From a virus, in IMG/VR virus record IMGVR_UViG_3300047201_000122, positions 1 to 52,781 of that record: a stretch of DNA of 52,781 bases; one strand, given 5' to 3'. The translations under genes and the position numbers were made by a program. The notes under the pieces were generated by a model that did not search any database, was not told the DNA's origin, and saw only the letters and a list, made by a program, of their open reading frames with translations. Below, piece after piece: positions 33,569-41,388 of this stretch (its first letter is position 1; each line of letters opens with the position of its first letter).

Positions 33569-34342
33569 ATGAAATTGACGATTAAGGAAATAAAAGAGAA
33601 ATGTGAAAAGGATGATAAGGTATCCTTTAAAGGAGAAGTTAAAGCTGTTTATGCTGGGGTAGAAGCAATAACAAAGTATTCCGTCTTAAGACAAAATGTA
33701 ATAATAAAAGATGAAACTGATGAGATAAAGGTAATTATCAGTCATAAAGCGAAAGAGGATGAATATACCAAAGAAATAATTGGTAAGCAGATAGAGATAG
33801 TAAATGGAAAAGTAAGCGAATACAATAATCAGAAAAATATCTTTGTAAGCAAATTAACATTTAAAGAAGGGGAAGCTCCTCAACAGAAGGATACTTCAAC
33901 TACAATAAGACCCGCGACTACTTCAATATTACCAGCAGGAGCAGAAATAAGAAAAGTTTCTTTAATGGGAGCAATTCAATTTTGGGGTTCGCATATAGGA
34001 TTTGCAGGGAATGAAGAAGAGATAATAGTTACAGCTAAAAAGTTTGAGACTTATATTCGAGGGTCAATAGCTAAAACTAAAACTGAAATTAAACCAAAAC
34101 CTGAAGATAAACCAATCGAAAAAAAGGAACTACCAAAAGATGAATCAAGGCAAGTAATAGTTCTAGAGCAAGAAAAGATTAAATTGATAAATGAGATTAT
34201 GGAATTAAAGGAAACTCAAAATATTGACGCAGAATCTTTTGCCAGCTATTGCGATGATAAAGATATTAAAACTTTATCTATCGAAGCATTGAGGGAATTA
34301 AAAAAGAGATTAGAAAGTTTTACAGATGATATACCATTTTAA
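33569..34342 (+). CDS. OB-fold protein with SSB-type C-terminal tail
   Basis: 257 aa. Residues 1-105 fit an OB fold (VSFKGEVKAVYAG, NVIIKDETDEIKVIISHK, GKQIEIVNGKVSEY). A linker is followed by a helical C-terminus ending DDIPF, the acidic-hydrophobic tip by which SSB recruits partner proteins. It differs from classical SSB in having a middle domain and coiled-coil segment. It probably coats single-stranded DNA in recombination or replication; the tail is the strongest evidence. Confidence 0.7.
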   Translation: MKLTIKEIKEKCEKDDKVSFKGEVKAVYAGVEAITKYSVLRQNVIIKDETDEIKVIISHKAKEDEYTKEIIGKQIEIVNGKVSEYNNQKNIFVSKLTFKEGEAPQQKDTSTTIRPATTSILPAGAEIRKVSLMGAIQFWGSHIGFAGNEEEIIVTAKKFETYIRGSIAKTKTEIKPKPEDKPIEKKELPKDESRQVIVLEQEKIKLINEIMELKETQNIDAESFASYCDDKDIKTLSIEALRELKKRLESFTDDIPF

Positions 34343-34360
34343 AAAAGGCAGGTAATCAAA

Positions 34361-34534
34361 ATGAAGGGATATAATATTATCATAAGCAATGTAAAAAGAT
34401 TATTAGGATATCATCCTAAATATTATGCGATGGGATATATTTATGCTCTTTTAGATTGGAGAATGATAAATCAAGAAACTTATGAAAAATTAAAAATATT
34501 CATAGAGAAAGGGAAAAATTATGTCGATAAGTAA
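34361..34534 (+). CDS. Small protein, unknown
   Basis: 57 aa with VKRLLGYHPKYYAMGYIYAL and a helical end. SD AGGTAA weak. Overlaps the next start. Unknown. Confidence 0.5.
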   Translation: MKGYNIIISNVKRLLGYHPKYYAMGYIYALLDWRMINQETYEKLKIFIEKGKNYVDK

Positions 34535-34688
34535 ATTTAAGAAAGATAAGAAGATAAAAAAAGTAAAAATATTAAAAGAATTTGAAGCAGACTATATATT
34601 TCTAACAAAACATCCAATTCTCAAGAATACATTGATATCAGAAGTATTATATGAGGGGAGAGATTATGAAGGAGGAAATGAAGATTGA
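34521..34688 (+). CDS. Small protein, unknown
   Basis: 55 aa; basic N-terminus (KFKKDKKIKKVKILKEF), acidic end. Overlaps genes on both sides. Unknown. Confidence 0.5.
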   Translation: MSISKFKKDKKIKKVKILKEFEADYIFLTKHPILKNTLISEVLYEGRDYEGGNED

Positions 34689-34855
34689 TAAATGAAAAAG
34701 AAAAAGATTTATGGTTTTATAATCTTGAGGATTCAAAGAAGCAAGAAATACTTGAAAATATTTATATAGGAGAAATTATTTATGATTTAGATAACGATTG
34801 GAAATATCTTGATTGGAAGATAAAATTGGAAGCATATATGGAAAATAATCCATAG
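34685..34855 (+). CDS. Small acidic protein, TTG start
   Basis: 56 aa from TTG 34685 behind GAAGGAGG. Trp-rich and acidic (DLWFYNLEDSKK, YDLDNDWKYLDWKIKLE). Possibly a DNA mimic or adaptor; unknown. Confidence 0.5.
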   Translation: MINEKEKDLWFYNLEDSKKQEILENIYIGEIIYDLDNDWKYLDWKIKLEAYMENNP

Positions 34856-34868
34856 AAAGGAGTTGGGG

Positions 34869-35099
34869 ATGAAAAAAAAGGAGATTGAGATGACTAATTT
34901 AGAATGGTTAAAAAAGATGAAAAAAGAAGATATAAAATATCCTCTTTACGATGAGGATATAACTGAAACGCAATATAGAATTAGAATAATGAAAGCAACT
35001 GAAATTATTGCAGAGCAAATAATAAATTTGGATAATACTTTGGCATGCATAGTATCCACTTTAGAGAATATAGAAACTGCTATTAAGCAAGGGGGTTAA
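34869..35099 (+). CDS. Small helical protein, unknown
   Basis: 76 aa from ATG 34869 (AAAGGAG six bases upstream). C-terminal amphipathic helix (IIAEQIINLDNTLACIVSTL). Unknown. Confidence 0.55.
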   Translation: MKKKEIEMTNLEWLKKMKKEDIKYPLYDEDITETQYRIRIMKATEIIAEQIINLDNTLACIVSTLENIETAIKQGG

Positions 35100-35104
35100 A
35101 AGAA

Positions 35105-35296
35105 TTGATAATTATTGAAGAAGATATGAAATTAGGGACTAAAAGAAAAGTAACTTTTAGGGAAACATATTGTAATTTATTAAATACTAACAAATTAACA
35201 AAAGTTAAATTAAATTACCTTTTATTAAGTAATATCAAAATATTAAATGAAAGATTTGCATATCAAAGGCAAATAACAGAGGAAAGGAAAGAATGA
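35105..35296 (+). CDS. Small protein, TTG start
   Basis: 63 aa from TTG 35105 behind GGGGG. Basic with LNTNKLTKVKLNYLLLSNIK. Overlaps the disrupted HNH gene. Unknown. Confidence 0.5.
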   Translation: MIIIEEDMKLGTKRKVTFRETYCNLLNTNKLTKVKLNYLLLSNIKILNERFAYQRQITEERKE

Positions 35297-35807
35297 AAAC
35301 AAAAGTGGAGAGAAAAGTAAAAAATATTGTAATTATAAATGTCGAGGAAATAATGATAGAGGGAAGGAACATTCGGAAGAAACTAAAAATAAAATAGGTT
35401 TATCAAATATAGGTAAGCACAATAGACCTCACACAGATATAGAAAAAGGAAAAATAGGGTTAGCAGGGATTGGAAGAATATGGTCTATTGAAAGAAGGTT
35501 AAAATTTTCAGAAGGAAGGAAAGGAAGTTGGAGTCATTTATGGAAAGGAGGGAAAGATAGAAATAATTACAAACATTATAGTAATGCAGAATACAAGATA
35601 TGGAGAGAGCAAGTATTTAAAAGAGATAATTATACTTGCCAAATATGTGGGACAAAAAGCCAAATAGGAAACAGAATTTATCTACATCCACACCATATTA
35701 AATCCTATACATATTATCCCGAATTAAGATACGATGTAAACAATGGGGAAACCTATTGTAAGAAATGTCATTTAGAAAAACACTTTAAGATGAAAGGAAG
35801 TGATTAA
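35293..35807 (+). pseudogene. NUMOD3-HNH homing endonuclease with a broken or shifted frame
   Basis: The frame holding the nuclease (35277-35807) has no ATG, GTG or TTG. The only well-placed start, ATG 35293, is in the +1-related frame and ends after 34 codons. The two meet at a run of six A (about 35321-35326); one added A or a -1 slip gives MKTKVERKVK joined to KYCNYKCRGNND. The rest is intact: NUMOD3 (HSEETKNKIGLSNIGKH), CQICGTKS, LHPHHIKSY, NNGETYCKKCH. Either a fresh pseudogene, a programmed shift, or an assembly error. Confidence 0.7.
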
Positions 35808-36609
35808 AATCGCTAAGTATAGATTCGTCGAAACTGTTTTTTGGGAGGACCCCGATGTAGCATTGCTTACTCCCGAACAAAAATATTTTTACTTATATTT
35901 ATTAACCCGCCCCCAGAGTAGTCAATGTGGAGTGAGTCCATTTAATATCACCCTCGTATCTGCTCATACTGGTTATAATTATGAAACAATTCAAAAATTA
36001 TTAAGTATCTTCGAGAAGGACTTAAAAAAGATTAAATATAATTCGGTGACTAAAGAGGTGGCTATTAAAAATTGGGGCAAATATAATTATAGAACGGATT
36101 TTGAAGATGGTAAGAATGAGAAGATGAGGAAGCACATACAAACAGAATTACAAAAAGTAAAGGATAAAAGTTTAATAAATTTCTTAGAAGGAATAGATAA
36201 AGAAATAATAGAAGAGACAGAAGGATTTAATGATGAGAAAAGTAAAACTTTAAACGAAATTGCAGAAAAGATATTTGAATTCTGGAAGATAAAGATGACA
36301 CATCCAAGTGCTAAATATGGAAAAGAAAGAGCAATAAAAATAAAGGCCAGATTGAAAGAAGGTTATACTGAAGAAGATTGTAAGGATGCTATAACTGGAT
36401 GCTCTATGAGTGATTATCATATGGGAAGAGATTTTAAACATAATTTAACAAATACTGTTTATGACTCGATAGACTTGATATTCAGGAACGGAGAACATAT
36501 CGAAAAATTTATCTCTTACAAGAAGAGAGGGGATAAAGCTAAAACTATAAAGGATAAAGTCGAGCAGGATAAATTTGACTGGCAGGAAGCCATAGGAGAT
36601 AGACAATGA
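35800..36609 (+). CDS. Replisome organiser / replication initiation protein
   Basis: 269 aa. N-terminal winged-helix pattern (LLTPEQKYFYLYLLTRPQSS, GVSPFNITLVSAHTGYNYE), a charged middle, and a conserved phage C-terminus (IKARLKEGYTEEDCKDAI, SDYHMGRDFKHN). This layout binds the phage origin and recruits the helicase loader. GTG 35800 is only one base from AAAGGA; the position that fits the AAGTGATTAAA spacing seen elsewhere is an ATC at 35809. It overlaps the disrupted HNH gene and the helicase loader gene. Confidence 0.7.
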   Translation: MIKIAKYRFVETVFWEDPDVALLTPEQKYFYLYLLTRPQSSQCGVSPFNITLVSAHTGYNYETIQKLLSIFEKDLKKIKYNSVTKEVAIKNWGKYNYRTDFEDGKNEKMRKHIQTELQKVKDKSLINFLEGIDKEIIEETEGFNDEKSKTLNEIAEKIFEFWKIKMTHPSAKYGKERAIKIKARLKEGYTEEDCKDAITGCSMSDYHMGRDFKHNLTNTVYDSIDLIFRNGEHIEKFISYKKRGDKAKTIKDKVEQDKFDWQEAIGDRQ

Positions 36610-37127
36610 ACAAAGCAGACACAATAAAAAAATGTTTTAACATCCTCGAGTCCGAATATGGTATACAAACTGAATATAAAAAAGAGGTTTGGGCTAATAT
36701 TTTAAGAGGATATCCTGCTGAAAAAATAATGAGAGCTACAATTAAATATCTCGAAACATCAAGATTTTTTCCATTTGTTTCAGATATTATTAAATTAATT
36801 GAAGGGAATAGGGCGGGAGAGGCCGAAAAAGCCTGGAGTAATTTAATTGAGGATATTATTGATATTGGTTATTATGGAACGCCTTCAAAATGGAAAAAAG
36901 ATAAAATTGTGGAAGAAATTGTAGAGATATTAGGTGGATGGCAGAAGGTATGCGATATTAAAGAGGATGAAATAAAATGGGTAAGAAGAGAATTTATAGT
37001 TCTTTATAAGACTATCAAAGAACAAAAACAAATTGGAAGAGAAGAAATATTAGCATTAGAAAAACGAGAACAGAACAGAAATCAGATAGAAGTTCTTGAT
37101 AAGAAAGGAGAGGAAAATGGTATTTAA
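36606..37127 (+). CDS. Helicase-loader-like protein (G39P type)
   Basis: 173 aa. The N-terminal helical domain has VWANILRGYPAEKIMRATIK and SRFFPFVSDIIKLIEG, the pattern of small loader proteins that deliver DnaB-type helicase to the organiser. A charged C-terminal tail follows. It overlaps the organiser gene by four bases. No helicase gene is visible in the window, suggesting host DnaB is the cargo. Confidence 0.65.
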   Translation: MNKADTIKKCFNILESEYGIQTEYKKEVWANILRGYPAEKIMRATIKYLETSRFFPFVSDIIKLIEGNRAGEAEKAWSNLIEDIIDIGYYGTPSKWKKDKIVEEIVEILGGWQKVCDIKEDEIKWVRREFIVLYKTIKEQKQIGREEILALEKREQNRNQIEVLDKKGEENGI

Positions 37128-37138
37128 ATTTGCTTTAG

Positions 37139-37219
37139 GAGCACAAGTTAAAGAGAAATTATACAATGCAAGATTTTAAGGATTGGATTGAGATGGTTTA
37201 TAATAATATGTTTTTATGA
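37139..37219 (+). pseudogene. Fossil C-terminus of a group 3 HNH homing endonuclease
   Basis: 26 codons open after a TAG: the piece YTMQDFKDWIEMVYNN matches the ends of the genes at 15616 (STMKEFSDWIKKIYKN) and 27142 (MTLQEFQNWIKKVYSK). The rest of the gene, including the nuclease core, is gone. It marks an old insertion site from which the endonuclease was deleted. Confidence 0.65.
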
Positions 37220-37253
37220 GATAAATTTATCATAATTTAAAGAGGTAAAAACA

Positions 37254-37733
37254 ATAAAGAGATTAATTATCTTTTTTGAATTTTTAATTATTCTATACCT
37301 AATTACAATACCAAAAACAAAAATAGAAGCGAATACAGAAGCGAAAGAAGAAATAATAATAGCATCAAAAGAAGAAGAAATTAAAAAAATAAAAGCAGAA
37401 AAATATTTTATAATGACTTGCACAGCATATGCGATACATTCTAAATGCACTCCGGATAATAAAGGAATTACTGCAATTAATACTAAAGTCAGGGAAGGTA
37501 TTGTAGCAATAAATGTGGATTGGATTAATGATGAATGGATAATTAAAAGCCCTTTAAGTTTAAGACAGAAAATATATATTGAAGGATTAGGTTATTTTAT
37601 AGTTGAGGATACAGGATATTTCACTGAAGAAGATTTTCATTTTGATTATTGGAATATAGATATTTATTTCGATAATTATAATGAAGCAGTAGAATGGGGT
37701 ATAAGACTGGTTAAGATTTATATTATAGAATAG
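37254..37733 (+). CDS. Exported 3D-domain protein, ATA start likely
   Basis: 159 aa from ATA 37254 with AGAGG eight bases upstream; no ATG, GTG or TTG precedes the hydrophobic segment (LIIFFEFLIILYLITI). The C-terminal 105 residues match the 3D domain: TCTAYAI, TAINTKVREGIVAIN, LRQKIYIEGLGYFIVEDTG, ending D-D-Y-x-N. The three Asp-containing motifs occur in wall-acting lytic enzymes. An internal ATG at 37413 would remove the signal and is less likely. It lies in the replication block, away from the lysis genes. Confidence 0.65.
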   Translation: MKRLIIFFEFLIILYLITIPKTKIEANTEAKEEIIIASKEEEIKKIKAEKYFIMTCTAYAIHSKCTPDNKGITAINTKVREGIVAINVDWINDEWIIKSPLSLRQKIYIEGLGYFIVEDTGYFTEEDFHFDYWNIDIYFDNYNEAVEWGIRLVKIYIIE

Positions 37734-37742
37734 GAGGTAAAT

Positions 37743-37925
37743 ATGGTTAATACAGATAAAATTCAAAACTGGTGGCTCACTATACCAGAAGAAAAAAGAA
37801 TAGAAATATATAAAAAAAGAAATTCTGATTGTGTTGATGTTTATAACAATTCTGACTGGAGTTCCTGGTGGTATTATCTGAGTAATAAAGAGCAAGAAAA
37901 AGTATATAAGGAAAATAAATGTTAA
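37743..37925 (+). CDS. Small Trp-rich protein, unknown
   Basis: 60 aa with WWLTIPEEKRIEIYKKR and SDWSSWWYYLSNKEQE. Perfect SD (AGGAGGT). Overlaps the next start. Unknown. Confidence 0.55.
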   Translation: MVNTDKIQNWWLTIPEEKRIEIYKKRNSDCVDVYNNSDWSSWWYYLSNKEQEKVYKENKC

Positions 37926-38620
37926 AAGGAGCATATCATTCAAAACAGGTAAAGGAAAAAATAAAATTAGCACAAATTGGCAAACATTCTTTGGAAAATG
38001 AAGGTTGGATAAAAAAAGGACAAAAACTTCGTGAAGGGAAATTAGGATATAAGGAAACAAAAAATCATAAAGAGAATATAAGTAAAGCATTAAAGGGTAG
38101 AATTCCAAAAAATCTTTCATTAATAAATGCTAATAGATTCGGAGAAAACAATCCTTTCTTCGGAAAGAAAAGAACTGATAAATGGAAAAAAGAACATAGC
38201 GAAAAAATGAAAGGTAGAATACCAACAATGAAAGAGGGGAAATGGGGTAATGTCAAAAGAGGTTGGTATGATGTTAATAGTAAAAGAATGTTTTTTAGAA
38301 GTAAGTGGGAAGTCAATATAGCATTATATTTAGATTTTCTTATTAAGCAAAAACAGATAAAAAGCTGGACTTATGAAAAGAAAGTTTTTATATTTGAAAA
38401 AATTAAGTTTGGGATAAGGTCTTATAGACCTGATTTTGAAATTATAAATAATGATGATAACTGGGAATATTGGGAAGTTAAGGGATATATGGACGCGAGA
38501 AGTAAAACAAAGATAAAGAGAATGGCTAAATATTATCCTGATATTAAATTGATAATTATAGATAGTGAAATTTATCAAGAGATTAAAAAGAAATTAGGCA
38601 AAATGTTAAAGTTTTATTAA
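37919..38620 (+). CDS. PD-(D/E)XK homing endonuclease with NUMOD3-like repeats
   Basis: 233 aa. Residues 5-100 hold NUMOD3-like DNA-binding modules (KQVKEKIKLAQIGKH, KENISKALKGR, KKEHSEKMKGR). The nuclease has E131 in RSKWE, P171-D172 in YRPDF and E186-x-K188 in WEVKG, the PD-(D/E)XK triad. Only one gene of this nuclease class is present. Such fusions show that the targeting module is exchanged among nuclease types. Confidence 0.8.
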   Translation: MLKGAYHSKQVKEKIKLAQIGKHSLENEGWIKKGQKLREGKLGYKETKNHKENISKALKGRIPKNLSLINANRFGENNPFFGKKRTDKWKKEHSEKMKGRIPTMKEGKWGNVKRGWYDVNSKRMFFRSKWEVNIALYLDFLIKQKQIKSWTYEKKVFIFEKIKFGIRSYRPDFEIINNDDNWEYWEVKGYMDARSKTKIKRMAKYYPDIKLIIIDSEIYQEIKKKLGKMLKFY

Positions 38621-38642
38621 AGAAAGAAGGGAATAAAAAAGA

Positions 38643-38876
38643 ATGGATACCAAATTTAAAACTTCTGAATTGATAGAATATTTAGATGAGCTTTTAAGTT
38701 TTCATCGAACCAATGTTAATAGTAAACATAAAGATGATAAGTTAAATGAAATCAAAAGAATATTGCTTGAGGATGAAGCCAGAAGGAATTATGCAAATCA
38801 TTTAGAAAATTTTGAAACTGATGGAGTTAGCAATTATATACCCGATATTGATAGTGATGAAAATGAATTACATTAA
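38643..38876 (+). CDS. Acidic small protein, unknown
   Basis: 77 aa, helical then acidic (SNYIPDIDSDENELH). SD AAGGG. No family recognised. Confidence 0.5.
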   Translation: MDTKFKTSELIEYLDELLSFHRTNVNSKHKDDKLNEIKRILLEDEARRNYANHLENFETDGVSNYIPDIDSDENELH

Positions 38877-38916
38877 CCAAATTATTTTAGGAAACGCTTT
38901 TTTTTGAGGCAAATAA

Positions 38917-39327
38917 ATGAATAAAAAAACTTTTATCAAAAATGGAAATAATTTATTAGAAGTATTATATTCTGAAACTCTAAATAAATTGTTGAAGCAT
39001 TGTATTGATGGTTATTTTCCAGAACTTAAAGAGCAGGATATTAAGATAGGCTATGTAATAAGCCTAAATGATTTTGGAGGAGCTAAAGCTGGAAGATGGG
39101 TAATTTTATTTCTTCCTAATTGTCCCAACTCTGTAACAGTAGAATATGCAAAATTCAAGTGGATTGTAATGCACGAACTTTGTCATTTTGTTAATCTGCA
39201 CCATCCAGATAAAATATTTAAAAAGAAAGTCCCGAATGATGTTTGGAAGTTGTGGAAAAAATTAGAAAAAGAAAAGGAGTTGAAATGTGATGAAGGAAGG
39301 ACAGAAAATATTAAGAGTCTTTATTAG
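38917..39327 (+). CDS. HELCH metalloprotease-like protein (SprT/WLM type)
   Basis: 136 aa. HELCH at 86-90, inside KWIVMHELCHFVNLHHPD, matches HExxH followed by a His-rich segment; this is the compact SprT/WLM zinc site. The N-terminal half carries the expected strands. It is unlike the gene at 26514 outside the site, so the two are probably separate acquisitions. It overlaps the radical SAM gene that follows. Confidence 0.65.
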   Translation: MNKKTFIKNGNNLLEVLYSETLNKLLKHCIDGYFPELKEQDIKIGYVISLNDFGGAKAGRWVILFLPNCPNSVTVEYAKFKWIVMHELCHFVNLHHPDKIFKKKVPNDVWKLWKKLEKEKELKCDEGRTENIKSLY

Positions 39328-40132
39328 AAGAACAAGCCAAACTCCTGATGATAATTATGTCAGAATTGGAATGCCTGATTTATTTATGCCTAAAGATGTT
39401 GATAAAGTTCATATATCCACTATCTTCTCTTGGGATAAAGAAGAAGCACTTAGATTACAAAAAAATTATTTACAATATTATTCTAAAGTTATTGTTGGAG
39501 GTCCAGCATTCGCTAATGGCTCTTATAATCCCAAATTTATATCAGGTAAATATGTTAAGAAGGGAATTACAATAACTACAAGGGGTTGTAATTTTAGTTG
39601 TCCTTGGTGTCTAGTTCCAAAATATGAAGGTAGATTTAAGGAAATAAATATAGAGGCAGGCAATATCGTACAAGATAATAATATTCTTTTGGCCAATAGA
39701 GAACATCTTTGTAAAGTATTTCAAATGTTGCGAACACAAAAACAAATAAGATTTTTAGGGGGATTAGACAAGAGACTTTTATTGGATTGGCATATTGAAG
39801 AATTAAGATCGCTTAGAATTAAAGAATTATGGTTTTCCTTTGATAGTTGGAGTAGCAAAATATCTTTCATAAGAGTTATGGAAAGATTGAAAAAGGCAGG
39901 ATTCAGTAGGAATCAAATAAGATGTTATGTTTTAGTTGGATTTAATGAACTAATACAGGCAGGAGAAGATAGATTAAGGTTTGTTTATAATTGTGGTGCT
40001 TTACCTTATGCTCAAGTTTATCAACCGATAAATGAAAAGAAAAGATTTGCTGGAGAAAATTCAAGAGAGGATAATCTATTCGCAAGACGATGGTCAAGAC
40101 CTGCAATTATAAAATCCATTGGAGGATTATAA
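39287..40132 (+). CDS. Radical SAM protein
   Basis: 281 aa. C101, C105 and C108 in RGCNFSCPWCLVPKYEG form the CxxxCxxC cluster site, preceded by about 95 residues that may be a small B12-like or substrate domain (KVIVGGPAF). GTG 39287 has the better SD spacing; ATG 39290 is the alternative. Second radical SAM gene in the genome, unrelated in detail to the one at 28263. Substrate unknown. Confidence 0.75.
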   Translation: MMKEGQKILRVFIRRTSQTPDDNYVRIGMPDLFMPKDVDKVHISTIFSWDKEEALRLQKNYLQYYSKVIVGGPAFANGSYNPKFISGKYVKKGITITTRGCNFSCPWCLVPKYEGRFKEINIEAGNIVQDNNILLANREHLCKVFQMLRTQKQIRFLGGLDKRLLLDWHIEELRSLRIKELWFSFDSWSSKISFIRVMERLKKAGFSRNQIRCYVLVGFNELIQAGEDRLRFVYNCGALPYAQVYQPINEKKRFAGENSREDNLFARRWSRPAIIKSIGGL

Positions 40133-40134
40133 AA

Positions 40135-40269
40135 ATGGAGATTAAATTAGACAAAGAAAGCCAGAAGTTATTGGAAAAATTAATTAAGCAGATTAGTATA
40201 TTCAATGAGAATATAGGAGATATAAAAGAGATGATAGCTCCCTTATTAGGTTTTAAAGTGAAAAAGTGA
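40135..40269 (+). CDS. Small coiled-coil protein
   Basis: 44 aa, one amphipathic helix (LDKESQKLLEKLIKQISIF). SD GGAGG. Begins two bases after the radical SAM gene. Unknown. Confidence 0.5.
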   Translation: MEIKLDKESQKLLEKLIKQISIFNENIGDIKEMIAPLLGFKVKK

Positions 40270-40323
40270 TATTATAAGGAAGAATATAAAAATAAGAAAT
40301 GGAATTGAATAAGGCGATTAAAT

Positions 40324-40767
40324 ATGTTTGATAAAAAAAAATATATGGAAAAGTGGCGAAAAGATAATAAAAAACATAAAATAAAATATGATAAACAATG
40401 GAAAAAAAATAATCCAGAATATATGAAAAAATGGCTTAAAGAAAATCCTGAATCTAATAGACCAGCTATAAAAAGATATTTCAAAACAGAAAAAGGTAAA
40501 GCTTGTAATCAAAGAGGACATTTTAAAAGACAAGCAAGATTTAGAGAAATTATTAACACCTTGACAGCAGAAGAATGGTTGAATATTTTAAAAGAGAATA
40601 ATTTTAGATGTATTTATTGTGGTAAGGATTTATTAAATTTATTTGATAAACCTGTGAGAGACCATATTATTCCTATAAGTAAAGGTGGGAATAATACAAA
40701 GGAGAATGTAACCTCCGCTTGCAGGAGTTGTAATGCAAAAAAATATAATAAAATTATAGTAAAATAA
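40324..40767 (+). CDS. Free-standing HNH homing endonuclease, group 1 (short)
   Basis: 147 aa, the shortest of its group because only about three N-terminal repeat units remain (KWRKDNKKHKIKYDKQWKKN). Core: TEKGKACNQRGHFKRQA, INTLTAEEWLNIL, CIYCGKDL, RDHIIPISKGG, CRSCNAKK. It is nearly the same as the gene at 4201 in its C-terminal half, which suggests recent copying between sites. Confidence 0.85.
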   Translation: MFDKKKYMEKWRKDNKKHKIKYDKQWKKNNPEYMKKWLKENPESNRPAIKRYFKTEKGKACNQRGHFKRQARFREIINTLTAEEWLNILKENNFRCIYCGKDLLNLFDKPVRDHIIPISKGGNNTKENVTSACRSCNAKKYNKIIVK

Positions 40768-40786
40768 AATTATGAAAGGAGCAGAT

Positions 40787-41278
40787 ATGTTAATAGATAA
40801 AAAGGATAGAGTAGATGAAATAAGAGAATTAGCCAGAATAAGACAGCAGAAACATCGTATGTCTGGAAAAGATATCTATTCAAGAAATGAGCATATACAT
40901 AAATGGTTAACTGAAAACGCAAAAAAAATAGTGAATATGTATGAAGAAAAAATATCAATTAAAAAAATTGCAGAAGAGATGGGAGTAGGTTTTACCGCTA
41001 TTTATTCTTTATTGATTAAAAATAATGCTCTTGGTAACAAGAAGAAAAAAGAAGAAACCGGACAAAGAAAAATCTATCCCTCAAAGAGAAAAGAGGAAAA
41101 CCTGAAACCATTTTATGAACGCATAAGTCCAGAATTACAAATGATGCTTAAAAGGAATCAAGAAATAAATAATATACATATGAAAAGATATGATTATGAT
41201 ACACACGAAAAAGAGGAAAATGTAATGGTAGGAAATGTAGTCGAAATGAAAGAAACAATGTTACAACCGAAAAAATAA
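40787..41278 (+). CDS. Putative DNA-binding protein with HTH
   Basis: 163 aa from ATG 40787 behind AAAGGAG. A helix-turn-helix-like stretch (MYEEKISIKKIAEEMGVGFTAIYSLLI) lies in the first half, with a basic C-terminal half. It could be a late regulator or a packaging accessory, as it opens the terminase block. No family was matched. Confidence 0.5.
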   Translation: MLIDKKDRVDEIRELARIRQQKHRMSGKDIYSRNEHIHKWLTENAKKIVNMYEEKISIKKIAEEMGVGFTAIYSLLIKNNALGNKKKKEETGQRKIYPSKRKEENLKPFYERISPELQMMLKRNQEINNIHMKRYDYDTHEKEENVMVGNVVEMKETMLQPKK

Positions 41279-41288
41279 TAAAGTGAAA

Positions 41289-41301
41289 CTCGGGGCCCGA
41301 G
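41289..41301. other. GC-rich perfect palindrome upstream of terminase genes
   Basis: CTCGGG-G-CCCGAG, the most GC-rich stretch in its AT-rich surroundings, about 0.7 kb before the small terminase. A candidate packaging (cos or pac) or regulatory site; the sequence alone cannot decide. Confidence 0.4.
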
Positions 41302-41328
41302 CCAATAAGAAAAAAATAGAGGTAGAAT

Positions 41329-41388
41329 ATGAATATAAATGATATAAAAATAAATCCAAATAATCCGAGAAGTATTAAAGATGGATAA
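41329..41388 (+). pseudogene. Remnant of a ParB-like N-terminus
   Basis: 19 codons reading MNINDIKINPNNPRSIKDG then stop. The pattern I-x-x-I-x-x-N-P-x-N-P-R is the opening of ParB-type nuclease domains, often fused to DNA methyltransferases. Good SD (AGAGGT). It stops where the conserved domain would continue, so the gene is probably truncated by a deletion. Confidence 0.45.

Noticed and set aside
37587-38120. 177-codon minus-strand frame
   Set aside because: Opposite three real plus-strand genes; hydrophobic composition follows from AT-rich codons.
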